Positions 51,938-60,138 are shown, numbered from the stretch's first letter. The stretch: 64,000 nt of DNA from Candidatus Dormiibacter inghamiae (GCA_016464825.1 JAEKNQ010000010.1:44806-108805), one strand, 5' to 3'. Numbers and translations are program-made. Notes: generated from the sequence alone by a model not told the origin.

Positions 51938-52574
51938 GGCTTTTTTCCTCCTTGGTGATGGCTGGGTCAGGCGGCGCCGGCTGAAGGTGGCCGGCCGGGT
52001 CGGTGGTGGTGGTGATCTGCAGCAGGCGCCAGCAGAGATGGCGGAGCTGCTTCCAGTCGGCTTCCGAGAGCCGGTCGGAAAGCAGGTCCTGCGCGTACAG
52101 CATGCGCTGGCGCATTTGGTGAACCTTCTCGCGTCCGGCAGGTGTGAGCTCCGCCAGCCAGGAACGGCGATCCTCGGGGTCGGAGACGCGGCGGGCCAGA
52201 CCGTCGCGCTCCAGATTGTCAAGCAGTCCTGTCACGTTCCGAGGTGTGACGCCCATGGAACCGGCCAGCTTGCCGAGGACCACGCCGGAGTCGCTCCGGG
52301 AGAGCGCTTGGAGCATCTGGAAGCGGCCTTCGCTGAGGTTCACGCCCTCACAGAGGCGCTCGCGCTTGTTGTGCAGGTGGCGAGCGACCTTGGTCAGCGC
52401 CAGGAGCGCTTCGGCGGTGAGGAGGGTGGCAGGCGACGCCTTGGTGGCCTCCAGATCACGCCGGACCTGGACGTTGTAGAGAAGTCCGGCTTCGTCAGCC
52501 GCGAGCGCTTCGCTCAGCTGCGAGCCAGTTTCCAGAGGAGGGCCGACGATAGGGGTTTCATTATCTGGATTCAT
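51927..52574 (-). CDS. MarR-family transcriptional regulator
   Basis: Ligand-responsive regulator, 214 residues. The winged helix-turn-helix spans about 85-165: NLSEGRFQMLQALSRSDSGV, KLAGSMGVTPRNVTGLLDNL, and the wing DPEDRRSWLAELTPAGREKV with the DxxxRR sequence. The first 50 residues are an acidic, unrecognised lead. The start is the ATG at 52574 (MNPDNETP). It is the first gene of the minus-strand operon with the MFS transporter and probably pobA-pcaHG, so it is the likely regulator of the aromatic genes. Confidence 0.92.
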   Translation of the reverse strand: MNPDNETPIVGPPLETGSQLSEALAADEAGLLYNVQVRRDLEATKASPATLLTAEALLALTKVARHLHNKRERLCEGVNLSEGRFQMLQALSRSDSGVVLGKLAGSMGVTPRNVTGLLDNLERDGLARRVSDPEDRRSWLAELTPAGREKVHQMRQRMLYAQDLLSDRLSEADWKQLRHLCWRLLQITTTTDPAGHLQPAPPDPAITKEEKSRAR

Positions 52575-52639
52575 AGTGTAGTGCTTCAATATTACTGTAT
52601 TCACGAGATCTCCGTTTGTGGGGGTCGGCTGGGTACGCT
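52575..52639. promoter_or_regulatory. Divergent marR / pfkB-like promoter region
   Basis: This gap is markedly AT-rich (around 52583-52605) within GC-rich DNA, suiting an operator. The minus strand offers TAATAT as a -10 box for marR; the plus strand has TACGCT (52634-52639), 8 nt before the GTG at 52648. An autoregulatory MarR site here is inferred; no long perfect palindrome is evident. Confidence 0.4.
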
Positions 52640-52647
52640 AGCGGCTG

Positions 52648-53337
52648 GTGATCGCTAGCATCGGCGCGGCCGAGCCGGCCACCTGGAGGGAGGCGGGCGC
52701 AGCCGCGTTCTGCGCCGCTGCCGTGGGCTTGGGTGAGCGGACCCGTCTGCTCACCTTGTCTGCGGGCTCCCCAGGGGCCGGGGACATGCCCAAGACAGAG
52801 GACTACGAGGTGCTGGAGCTGACGGGGCCCGGCTCTCTCAAAGCCGCGCTGGCAGGCGTTCGCCACCTGCACCTGGCAGCCTTCCCGCCTCTCAGCGAGG
52901 CGACCATGGCGCTGCTGGCACGGGCGGTGGCCACCGCCCGAAGTGCCAGCGCCACACTGTCGGTGGGTCTGGCTGGACCGGACCAGATCATTCAGCATGG
53001 CCGCCGGCGGCTGACTCAGGAGCTCGCTGCGATCCGGCCAGAACTGCTCTTTGCCTCCGAGTCTGGGGCCGCGCTCCTGACGGCGCCACTCTCTGAGCTC
53101 TGCGAGGTGCCGGTGCTGAGCATCGAGTCGGGCGGGCTGCGTGTTTTCGATCGCCACGTGCCGGCGCTGCACCGCTTGAACAACGGTGGCGCGGCGCTCA
53201 CCGCCGCTTTCTGCGTGGCGTACCTGGAAGGCGCCACCCCGCTGGAGGCAGCGGGCCGGGCGGTCTTGTTGGGGAGGGTGGGAGCTTCCGGCGGGGCGCG
53301 CCGGCCTGAGCGAACTCTCCCCGGGGGAGCCGCATGA
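52648..53337 (+). CDS. Degenerate PfkB/ribokinase-like protein
   Basis: A 229-residue protein with a recognisable but reduced ribokinase fold. AGAAAFCAAAVGLGERTRLL resembles the N-terminal G-A-x-N-x-A segment, and IRPELLFASESGAALL the ELLFANExE segment. LNNGGAALTAAFCVAYLEGA sits where D-T-x-G-A-G-D-x-F normally is. The catalytic Asp and the anion-hole GAGD are therefore replaced, and about 70 residues are missing. It may be non-catalytic. The stop overlaps the M19 dipeptidase start by 4 bp, so it is retained in an operon. Confidence 0.7.
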   Translation: MIASIGAAEPATWREAGAAAFCAAAVGLGERTRLLTLSAGSPGAGDMPKTEDYEVLELTGPGSLKAALAGVRHLHLAAFPPLSEATMALLARAVATARSASATLSVGLAGPDQIIQHGRRRLTQELAAIRPELLFASESGAALLTAPLSELCEVPVLSIESGGLRVFDRHVPALHRLNNGGAALTAAFCVAYLEGATPLEAAGRAVLLGRVGASGGARRPERTLPGGAA

Positions 53338-54350
53338 CACGCGTCCGGCGCCCCGAGATGATAGTCGACGCTCACCTCGACATCGCCTGGAACGCTGTCG
53401 CTCAGGGCCTGCCCTTCGATCGCCCCACGCCGGACTTCGTCGTGAGCCGGCCGGCGTTGGCCGAAGCCGGGGTGGGACTGATCTTCGCCACACTTTTCTG
53501 CGCTCCCGCCCGGGCGGGCAAGCTGGCAGGACGATTCACCTACAGGACCCCCCGCGAAGCCAATCTCATGGCTCGAGCCCAGCTCGGCTGGTACGGCAGC
53601 GCCGGGCCGCCGCTTATCCGGGACCGAACCGAGCTGGACCGCCACCGGAGGGGCTGGCGGCCCGGCAAACTGGCGGCGGTGCTGCTGATGGAAGGAGCCG
53701 ATCCGATCCGGAAACCGGCGGAGGTGGCCTGGTGGCAGAAGCGGGGCGTCCGTATCATCGGCCCGGCGTGGTCCGGCACCCGCTACGCCGGCGGCACGGG
53801 CGAGCCGGGCGGCCTGACCAGCCGCGGCGTGAAGCTGCTCCTCGCGATGGCCCGTGAACGCCTCATCCTGGACCTGAGCCACCTGGCCGATGAGGCTCTG
53901 CGGGATGCCCTCCAGCTCTGGCAGGGGCCTCTGATCGCCTCGCACAGCAACGCCCGCGCCATCGTCCCCGGTGATCGGCAGGTGGCGGACAGCGTGGCAG
54001 CCGAGCTGGGGCGGAGGGGCGGCATGCTGGGCGTGAGTCTCTATCGCCGACATCTGCGAGCTGACAACCGCCCAGCTCGTTTGGAGGATGTGGTGCGCCA
54101 TCTCCGGCATCTGGCGAGGGTTGCCGGTGGACCTGAGCATGTCGGTTTGGGCAGCGATCTGGATGGCGGCTTCAAGGCCTCCGAGGCGGCAATCCGGCGC
54201 GAGGGCCAGTTGAGCCGCTTAGGCCAGCTCCTGCAGCGGCATTTCTCGGCGCACGAGGTGGAGGGGATCATGGGAGCGAACTGGCTCGAGTTTCTGGGCC
54301 GCAGCCTGCCCCCGGCACCGTCGGAGGCCCGCCCAGCAAGATCAAGATAA
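53334..54350 (+). CDS. Membrane dipeptidase family (M19) metallohydrolase
   Basis: Zinc dipeptidase-like enzyme, 338 residues, without a signal peptide. Metal ligands are in VDAHLDIAWN (His-x-Asp), the bridging Glu of LLMEGADPI, LDLSHLADE and IASHSNARAI; GLGSDLDGG carries the last Asp. The family cleaves dipeptides, often D-amino-acid or dehydro-types. It is coupled to the PfkB-like gene by ATGA and followed by a MazG-like gene with a strong ribosome site. Confidence 0.9.
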   Translation: MTRVRRPEMIVDAHLDIAWNAVAQGLPFDRPTPDFVVSRPALAEAGVGLIFATLFCAPARAGKLAGRFTYRTPREANLMARAQLGWYGSAGPPLIRDRTELDRHRRGWRPGKLAAVLLMEGADPIRKPAEVAWWQKRGVRIIGPAWSGTRYAGGTGEPGGLTSRGVKLLLAMARERLILDLSHLADEALRDALQLWQGPLIASHSNARAIVPGDRQVADSVAAELGRRGGMLGVSLYRRHLRADNRPARLEDVVRHLRHLARVAGGPEHVGLGSDLDGGFKASEAAIRREGQLSRLGQLLQRHFSAHEVEGIMGANWLEFLGRSLPPAPSEARPARSR

Positions 54351-54365
54351 GGAGAAGGAGGGGTC

Positions 54366-54761
54366 ATGAACCAAGAGCAGCGGTTAGTCCACTCGTTCCA
54401 CGAGCGCTACGGCTTGCCGCGGCAAGAGGTGCCCGCGTGGCCTGGCGATCAAGTCCTCCGGCAGCGAATCCTCATGCTCGAAGAAGAGCTGGCGGAACTG
54501 CGCAATTCAGCCCAGAACCACTATCTGGCCGAGGTGGCCGACGCCCTGGCGGACCTGCTCCACGTCGTCTACGGCACGGCTGTCGCCTGCGGCATCGACC
54601 TGGAGCCGATCTTCGCCGAGATCCACCGCGCCAACATGACCAAGGATCGGCACGAACGAAGGCCCGACGGCAAGCCGGCGAAGGGCCCGGCCTACGTGGC
54701 CCCCGACGTACGACCGCTGTTGGAGGAGCAGAGGCGGCTGGCGGTTGCAACGACCCGCTGA
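54366..54761 (+). CDS. MazG/HisE-like nucleotide pyrophosphohydrolase
   Basis: A 131-residue all-alpha NTP pyrophosphatase-like protein. It has the E-E-x-x-E...E-x-x-D pattern in RILMLEEELAELRNS and VADALADLLHVVYGTAVACG, followed by EIHRANMTKDRHERRPDGKPAKG, the HisE/MazG-like tail. It may hydrolyse abnormal dNTPs. The ATG at 54366 is preceded by AAGGAGAAGGAGG, the strongest ribosome site in the window, in contrast to the many leaderless genes. It converges on sdhB. Confidence 0.85.
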   Translation: MNQEQRLVHSFHERYGLPRQEVPAWPGDQVLRQRILMLEEELAELRNSAQNHYLAEVADALADLLHVVYGTAVACGIDLEPIFAEIHRANMTKDRHERRPDGKPAKGPAYVAPDVRPLLEEQRRLAVATTR

Positions 54762-54829
54762 AGACTGCACGGGCGCGCCAGGCGTGCGGACATGCAGCGC
54801 GCTGAACCGCCGCTCGACCGCTCGGGCCG

Positions 54830-55696
54830 CTAGCGCCGGTCGGGGGCGTCCTCCATGCCGCGGACCGGCCGGCGGCGCCGCTTGTCGCCGCCTGTCAACT
54901 TGCGCGCCGCCCAGCGGACCGGGTCGAAGTACTCATCGGCCACCCGCTCCTTGAGCGGGATGATCGCGTTGTCGGTGATGTTGATGTGCTCGGGGCAGAC
55001 CTCGTAGCAGCACTTGGTGATGTTGCACATGCCGAGCCCCGCCTTGTGCTTCAGCATCGGCCGCCGGTCCAGCGAGTCCTTCGGGTGCATCTCGAGAGTG
55101 GCCGTGCGGATCATGAAGCGCGGGCCGTAGTACTGATCCTTCTGCTCGTGGTTGCGCAGCACGTGGCAGACGTCCTGGCAGAGGAAGCACTCGATGCACT
55201 TGCGGAACTCGGTCAGGCGCTGCACGTCTTCCTGCTGCATGCGCCAGGGCTCGGCGTCGTTGAGATCCTCCTCGCTGGGTGTGAAGGGCGGGATCTGTTT
55301 GTTCACCTCGTAGTTCCAAGAGACGTCGGTGACCAGGTCCCGGATCACGGGGAAGGTGTGCATGGGAGTGACAGTGATGTCGCCCTGGAAGCTGTCCAGG
55401 CGGCTCTTGCACATGAGACGCGGAAAGCCGTTGATCTCCGCCGAGCAGGACCCGCACTTGGCAGCCTTGCAGTTCCAGCGCACCGCCAGGTCGGCGTCCA
55501 CGTGGGCCTGGATCCAGAGCACGGCGTCCAGGATGACCATGCCTTCCTGGGCCGGCACCTCATAGCTGACGAGTTCACCGCCGGCAGGATCGCCCCGCCA
55601 GACCTTGAGCGTGACCGAGCGGCCGGTGGCCTCTGCCTCCCGCAGGTGCAGGGGGACGTCGTCGACCTGTTCAGTGACCTCGGATCTGACAGCCAC
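54830..55696 (-). CDS. sdhB: Succinate dehydrogenase iron-sulfur subunit
   Basis: Carries electrons from the flavoprotein to quinone. The 288 residues include a 2Fe-2S domain (CKAAKCGSCSAEI and a later Cys in RLMCKSR), a 4Fe-4S cluster motif CIECFLCQDVC, and the third cluster motif CNITKCCYEVCPEHI. Basic residues form the C-terminal tail. The GTG start overlaps the sdhA stop by one base (TAGTG). The order anchor-flavoprotein-iron-sulfur with a large single anchor matches mycobacterial Sdh1 (Rv0249c-Rv0247c). Confidence 0.93.
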   Translation of the reverse strand: MAVRSEVTEQVDDVPLHLREAEATGRSVTLKVWRGDPAGGELVSYEVPAQEGMVILDAVLWIQAHVDADLAVRWNCKAAKCGSCSAEINGFPRLMCKSRLDSFQGDITVTPMHTFPVIRDLVTDVSWNYEVNKQIPPFTPSEEDLNDAEPWRMQQEDVQRLTEFRKCIECFLCQDVCHVLRNHEQKDQYYGPRFMIRTATLEMHPKDSLDRRPMLKHKAGLGMCNITKCCYEVCPEHINITDNAIIPLKERVADEYFDPVRWAARKLTGGDKRRRRPVRGMEDAPDRR

Positions 55697-57459
55697 TAAT
55701 CCTCCCGGGTGTAGTCGGTGTTCCACTTCGCGTTGATGACTTCCATCAATTCGTCGGGGATTGCTTCCTTGGCAATCGCGTCAAGCTTGAGCTCCTCCCC
55801 GTCCTTCTCGACCACGAAGTTGACCTTGCCTAGCTCCTCATCGGGCGCCGGGTAGTCACTGCGGGTGTGGGCGCCGCGGCTCTCCCGGCGCTCGATTGCA
55901 CTGACGAACAGCGCTTCGGCGTTGTCCACCATGCTCTGGACGTCGAGCGAGGCATGCCAGCCGGGGTTGAAGTGGCGGCCGCCCCGAGCGGCGACGGCGA
56001 CCCGGGCCGCGCGCTCCTGCATCTCCTTCACCTTGCCCAACCCGACCCTCAGGCCCTTCTCCTCGCGGATGATGGGCGCATGGCGCGTGAGCGCGTCCTG
56101 CAGCTCCGCATGCAACTTGTACGGGTTCTCGCCATCCTCCCCGGTCAGTGGACGAAGCGTGTAAGCGATGGCCTCGCTGAGCTGGCCGCTCTCCCAGCCG
56201 ACCGCCTTGTGCCCGGCCTGGGCGAAGGCAGCCGCCGCGTCGCCCGCCCGCTTGCCAAAGACCAGCAGATCGGAGAGCGAGTTACCGCCCAGCCGGTTGG
56301 CGCCGTGCAGTCCGCAGGCAACCTCGCCAGCGGCGAAGAGGCCGGCCAGGTTGGAAGCACCAGTCGCAGGCTCGACCCGCACGCCTGACATGGCGTAGTG
56401 GATGGTGGGGGCGACCTCCATCGGCTCCTTCGTGATGTCCACATCGGCCAGCTCATGGAACTGCTCCCACATGGAGGGAAGCTTGGACTTGATGAAGTCG
56501 GCCGGCTTGTGGCTGATGTCCAGGAAGGCGCCGCCGTGGGGCGTGCCCCGCCCCTCCAGGACCTCCTGGTTGATCGAGCGGGCGACCACGTCGCGCGTGG
56601 AAAGCTCCATCCGCTCGGCGTCGTACTTCTCCATGAAGCGCTCGCCCTGGCTGTTCCGCAGCAGGCCACCTTCGCCGCGCACTCCCTCGGTGACGAGGAG
56701 ACCGCGTACGCCCGGGGGCCAGATCATGCCGGTGGGATGGAACTGGACCATCTCGCAGTCCTGCAGGATGGCGCCGGCGTGATAGGCGAGGGCCGTGCCG
56801 TCACCTGTCGACTCCCAGCTGTTGGAGGTGACCCTGTAGATCTTGCCCAGGCCGCCGCTGGCCAGCAGCACTGCCCCGGCTCGGTAGACGACCAGACCGC
56901 CGTCCTGCCGGCGGTAGGCGAGCGCGCCGCAGACGCGGCCGTCGCGGACCAGCAGGCGGGTGACTGTGACCTCCATGTGGACGTCGACACCCGGGGAGTG
57001 GACCAGTTTGTCCTGCAGCGATCGGATGAGCTCGAGGCCCGTGCGATCACCGATGTGCGCGAGGCGGGGGTAGGTGTGACCGCCAAAGGACCGCTGATGG
57101 ATCAGGCCCTTCGCGTTGCGGTCGAAGATGGCGCCCCAGCGCTCGAGCTCCAGAACCCGCTCAGGCGCTTCCTTGGCGTGGATCTCGGCCATGCGCCAAT
57201 TGTTCAGCAGCTTGCCGCCCTTCATGGTGTCGGAGAAGTGGGTCTTCCAGCTGTCGGGCTTGGCCACGTTCGCCAAAGCGGCGGCCATGCCGCCCTCCGC
57301 CATGACTGTGTGAGCCTTGCCGAGGAGAGACTTGCAGATCACCTGCACCCGGCAGCCGGCCTGGGCGGCGGCGATGGCCCCTCGCATGCCGGCGCCCCCG
57401 GCGCCGATCACGAGCACATCGGTGCTGACCTCGTCGTAGTTCACAGTGGGTTCGGCCAT
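55696..57459 (-). CDS. sdhA: Succinate dehydrogenase flavoprotein subunit
   Basis: Oxidises succinate to fumarate with covalent FAD. The 587-residue protein shows the dinucleotide fold GAGGAGMRGAIAAAQAG, the FAD-linked His in KAHTVMAEGGMAAAL, active-site HPTGMIWPPG and EGVRGEGG, the His/Arg cluster HYAMSGVRVEP, and CGLHGANRLGGNSLSDLLVFG. The stop overlaps the sdhB start. The enzyme consumes the succinate produced by SucCD and links the propionate pathway to the respiratory chain. It might also work as a fumarate reductase. Confidence 0.95.
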   Translation of the reverse strand: MAEPTVNYDEVSTDVLVIGAGGAGMRGAIAAAQAGCRVQVICKSLLGKAHTVMAEGGMAAALANVAKPDSWKTHFSDTMKGGKLLNNWRMAEIHAKEAPERVLELERWGAIFDRNAKGLIHQRSFGGHTYPRLAHIGDRTGLELIRSLQDKLVHSPGVDVHMEVTVTRLLVRDGRVCGALAYRRQDGGLVVYRAGAVLLASGGLGKIYRVTSNSWESTGDGTALAYHAGAILQDCEMVQFHPTGMIWPPGVRGLLVTEGVRGEGGLLRNSQGERFMEKYDAERMELSTRDVVARSINQEVLEGRGTPHGGAFLDISHKPADFIKSKLPSMWEQFHELADVDITKEPMEVAPTIHYAMSGVRVEPATGASNLAGLFAAGEVACGLHGANRLGGNSLSDLLVFGKRAGDAAAAFAQAGHKAVGWESGQLSEAIAYTLRPLTGEDGENPYKLHAELQDALTRHAPIIREEKGLRVGLGKVKEMQERAARVAVAARGGRHFNPGWHASLDVQSMVDNAEALFVSAIERRESRGAHTRSDYPAPDEELGKVNFVVEKDGEELKLDAIAKEAIPDELMEVINAKWNTDYTRED

Positions 57460-57472
57460 CTATCTCATCGCC

Positions 57473-58258
57473 TCAGAGCCAGGCGGCTTGGCCCAGCAGG
57501 CCGTGCACGCCGAGCCGAATGTAGATGTCGGTGAACCAGACTGTGAACATGCTCACCCAGGCCCACATCGCGTGGTTCGCGTTGAGGACTGTCACTCCCT
57601 GCCAGAGCCGGAAGCGGGCCCTGTGGCAACTGAAGCAGTCGGTGCTGCCGCCGACGAGATGCCGCCAGGCGTGGCAGCCGTAGGTGTAGCCGAGCAGGCA
57701 GGCGACGTTGAACAGCATTATCACGTTGCCCAGGCCGAAGTGGAAGGCACCGTGATAGCTGAAGGCGATCACTGCGTCGTAGATCAGGATCAACGTCTGC
57801 AGGGCTGTCGCGTAGAAGGCGAAGCGATGGAGGTTGTTGAAGACCCAGAGCCGCGTCTCGCCGCGGTAGTCGCGCTTTTCGGGATCTGTCGCGGCGCAGG
57901 AGCGGGGGTGGAGCAGGAAGCTGCGGAAATACGCCTTGCGGTAGTAGTAGCAGGTCACCCGGAAGGTGAGCGGCGCCCAGGCGACCCAGAGGGCCGGTGG
58001 GATGAGAAAGCTGCCCAGGCGGACGTTCACCTCGGGCGAGAAGAAAGGGCTCAGATAGGGCCCGAAGCGGCCTGTCGTCTCGAAGAGAACCACGAGGCCC
58101 GAGTAAATGATGAAGAGCGAGAACACGACGACGGTGGAGGTTGGGTAAAGCCAGTCGGGAAGCCTGCTGTAGGGATTCTGGATGCCGCCGCGGAAGCGCT
58201 TTGCACGCGTCCCCGCGGCCTGAGTGGCTGCCACGACTCCAAGAGTGTAAGTCGGCAC
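57473..58258 (-). CDS. sdhC: Succinate dehydrogenase membrane anchor (Sdh1-type, single subunit)
   Basis: A 261-residue membrane protein with about five to six helices. Conserved His residues (NNLHRFAFYATALQ; GYTYGCHAWRHLVGG; LNANHAMWAW) are candidates for haem b ligands. A CFSCHRAR motif lies in a loop. It takes the place of separate SdhC and SdhD, as in mycobacterial Rv0249c. GTG at 58258 is the longest start; GTG at 58234 follows a TACACT box by 9 nt and may be the true leaderless start. Confidence 0.87.
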   Translation of the reverse strand: MPTYTLGVVAATQAAGTRAKRFRGGIQNPYSRLPDWLYPTSTVVVFSLFIIYSGLVVLFETTGRFGPYLSPFFSPEVNVRLGSFLIPPALWVAWAPLTFRVTCYYYRKAYFRSFLLHPRSCAATDPEKRDYRGETRLWVFNNLHRFAFYATALQTLILIYDAVIAFSYHGAFHFGLGNVIMLFNVACLLGYTYGCHAWRHLVGGSTDCFSCHRARFRLWQGVTVLNANHAMWAWVSMFTVWFTDIYIRLGVHGLLGQAAWL

Positions 58259-58318
58259 CGCCGGCGGCTTGGCACGCGCTCAGCTACGGCTCAGGCGGTC
58301 ATCCGCTCAGTCGGTAGG

Positions 58319-58855
58319 ATGAAGGCGCGAATGCCCCGTCTCGCCCCACTTCTTCTGGGCATGCTGATCCTGCTCGTGTGCGCCTGTTCAGGCCTGGAGG
58401 CCGAGCCCCCAGTCGCCGCGACTCCCCCGTCGACACCCTCCACGGTGGCAGCCCAGAGCTGGCTCCAGGATCTGAGCTTCAGTGGCGACGTCAAGGGCAA
58501 GCTGAACCAGATCAGTCCCGGCGGGGGCAATCTGCGCAGCGTCTGCACTGGGGGCCGCGGGACCGGCGCTGACAGCTGGATCCTCACGCTCTACGGCCCG
58601 ATCGGCCGCAAGGTCTACGGTTTCCAGGTGGGCGTCCAGCCCTATCGGGGGCCGGCGGCCTATAACGGGGCCAAGGCGCAGGTCCAGCTCTTCCGGCCTG
58701 ACAACAGTCTCGCCTGGAGCTCGGGCGGGAACGATGAAGTCAGCTTCAGCCTGGATCCAAGCCAGGAATCAGGTCAGATGAGCGCTTCTCTGACCAATCT
58801 CAGCAACAACCAGACCAAGGTGAAGGTGACCGGCCGCTGGTCCTGCCGGACCTAG
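58319..58855 (+). CDS. Putative secreted lipoprotein
   Basis: A 178-residue protein with a lipoprotein signal: a basic start, hydrophobic core LLLGMLILLV and lipobox V-C-A-C near residue 23. A Pro/Thr/Ser-rich linker (PPVAATPPSTPSTVA) and a beta-rich domain follow (WILTLYGPIGRKVYGFQVGV; KVKVTGRWSC). Two Cys in the mature part (SVCTGG and the last WSCRT) may pair. Function unknown. ATG at 58319 or 58331 are alternative starts; a TAGGAT box at 58315 would favour the second. Confidence 0.78.
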   Translation: MKARMPRLAPLLLGMLILLVCACSGLEAEPPVAATPPSTPSTVAAQSWLQDLSFSGDVKGKLNQISPGGGNLRSVCTGGRGTGADSWILTLYGPIGRKVYGFQVGVQPYRGPAAYNGAKAQVQLFRPDNSLAWSSGGNDEVSFSLDPSQESGQMSASLTNLSNNQTKVKVTGRWSCRT

Positions 58856-58859
58856 AGCA

Positions 58860-59669
58860 CTAGCGGCCGGTCCACTCCGGCTTGCGCTTTTCGAGGAAGG
58901 CGCTCATGCCCTCCTGGGCGTCGCATGTCATCGCGTTGTCAGCCATCACGCGGCCCATGAGCTCGTAGGCATCGCCCTGCCGCTCGTCGATCTGTCGGTA
59001 GAACGCCTCCTTGCCGATCTGGAGCGTGAGTGGGCTCGAGGACGCGATCTGCCGAGCCAGCTCCATCACTTCGTCCTCGAGCTTGTCGGGCGGGACGACC
59101 CGGTTGATCAGGCCCCAGTCCGCCGCTGTGTCGGCATCGATCGGGCGGCCGGTCAGCAGCATCTCCAGCGCCCGCTTGCGGCCGATGACACGGCTCACTG
59201 CCACCATGGGGGTCGAGCAGAAGAGCCCGATCTTGACACCAGGGGTGGCGAAGGTGGCCGTCTCGGCGGCGATCGCAAGATCGCAAGCGGCCACCAGCTG
59301 GCAGCCGGCGGCGGTGGCGGTGGCGTGGACTGCGGCGATGACCGGCTGGCGAACTCGCTGGATGGTCTGCATGAGCCCTGTGCAGGTGTCGAAGATCGCC
59401 TGCTCGTCGGCCAGGCTGCGGTCGACCATCTCGCGCAGGTCATGACCCGCGGAAAACGCTGGGCCGTTGGCCCGGAGCACGATCACCCGAACTTCCGGCC
59501 GCCGGCTTTGCTCCTCGAGGAGACTGGTGAGCTCGCGCATGAGGGCAGTGGAGAGCGCATTGCGCCGTTCCGGCTCATTCAGGGTGAGCAAGACGGCCGG
59601 CAGCCGGTCCTCCACCAGCACGTGCTCCAAGACAGCGGCCACGGCTACTTTATACAACGTGCCACTCAC
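58860..59669 (-). CDS. Enoyl-CoA hydratase/isomerase family (ECHDC3-like)
   Basis: Crotonase-fold protein, up to 269 residues. It shows LNEPERRNALSTALM, the oxyanion-hole segment AFSAGHDLREM, AAVHATATAAGCQLVAACDL and GLFCSTPMVAVSR, and a C-terminal EGMSAFLEKRKPEW. The Cys-rich GLFCSTP stretch and the lack of the usual second catalytic Glu recall ECHDC3-type members whose reaction is uncertain. Starts at 59669 (GTG), 59642 (GTG) and 59630 (TTG, giving EHVLVEDRLP) are possible. The last fits family alignments best and avoids overlap with the divergent thioesterase. Confidence 0.88.
   Translation of the reverse strand: MSGTLYKVAVAAVLEHVLVEDRLPAVLLTLNEPERRNALSTALMRELTSLLEEQSRRPEVRVIVLRANGPAFSAGHDLREMVDRSLADEQAIFDTCTGLMQTIQRVRQPVIAAVHATATAAGCQLVAACDLAIAAETATFATPGVKIGLFCSTPMVAVSRVIGRKRALEMLLTGRPIDADTAADWGLINRVVPPDKLEDEVMELARQIASSSPLTLQIGKEAFYRQIDERQGDAYELMGRVMADNAMTCDAQEGMSAFLEKRKPEWTGR
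59646..59654. promoter_or_regulatory. Overlapping divergent -10 elements
   Basis: The sequence TACTTTATA gives TACTTT on the plus strand, 7 nt before the GTG at 59659. On the minus strand the same stretch gives TATAAA and TAAAGT for the hydratase gene. Two genes thus share one AT-rich core of nine bases. Confidence 0.4.
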
Positions 59670-60066
59670 GTACGACCATCAGTGCTTCGGCTGCGGTGCG
59701 GACAATCCGGAAGGGCTTCAGATGCACTTCAAGCCGCTCGCTGGAGAGTCGGTCTGCGAGTACGTGGTGCCTCAGCGCTACCAGAGCTGGGAGGGCATGA
59801 TCCACGGCGGCGTCATAGCTCTGATGCTGGATGAGGCAGTGGGCTGGGCGGCCTGGCACGCTGACCGGCCGGGCGTTACGGGGAAGCTGGAGGTGCGCTA
59901 TCGACAGGCGTTGAAGTGCGGCGAGCGCATCCGCGTGGTGGGGAGGATCGACCGAGCCCGGCGCAGCCTGAGCTACGCCAGCAGCTACATTGAGCGCCTG
60001 GCCGACCGGGTCCGGATCGCCGAGGCGACGGCTGTGCTCATGACGAAGGAGGCGGCTGTCGTTTAG
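59659..60066 (+). CDS. Hotdog-fold acyl-CoA thioesterase (PaaI-like)
   Basis: A 135-residue hotdog protein that would hydrolyse acyl-CoA. It starts with GTG and reads HQCFGCGADNPEGLQMHF, the C-x-G-C lead seen in a common thioesterase subgroup. GMIHGGVIALMLDEAVGWAA is the hotdog helix with the catalytic Asp/Glu region, followed by VRYRQALKCGERIRVVG. It is divergent from the enoyl-CoA hydratase, so the pair may be expressed together. Substrate unknown. Confidence 0.88.
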   Translation: MPLTYDHQCFGCGADNPEGLQMHFKPLAGESVCEYVVPQRYQSWEGMIHGGVIALMLDEAVGWAAWHADRPGVTGKLEVRYRQALKCGERIRVVGRIDRARRSLSYASSYIERLADRVRIAEATAVLMTKEAAVV

Positions 60067-60111
60067 GGGTCGGCTACGTGCAGCGCTGGCGGCCACTGAC
60101 GGCCGAGCGGT

Positions 60112-60117
60112 TAGAAT
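60112..60117 (+). promoter_or_regulatory. -10 box of the tRNA-Pro gene
   Basis: TAGAAT matches the -10 consensus and ends 21 nt before the mature tRNA 5' end. No convincing -35 is seen. Confidence 0.4.
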
Positions 60118-60138
60118 GGCGGTTCGCTTTTCTGTAGG

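Noticed and set aside
56398..57534. Long plus-strand open frame opposite sdhA
   Set aside because: Antisense shadow of a conserved flavoprotein in GC-rich DNA; no recognisable motif or start signal.
57446..58318. Upstream extension of the lipoprotein frame across sdhC
   Set aside because: The extension is antisense to sdhC; a clear signal peptide begins only at 58319/58331.
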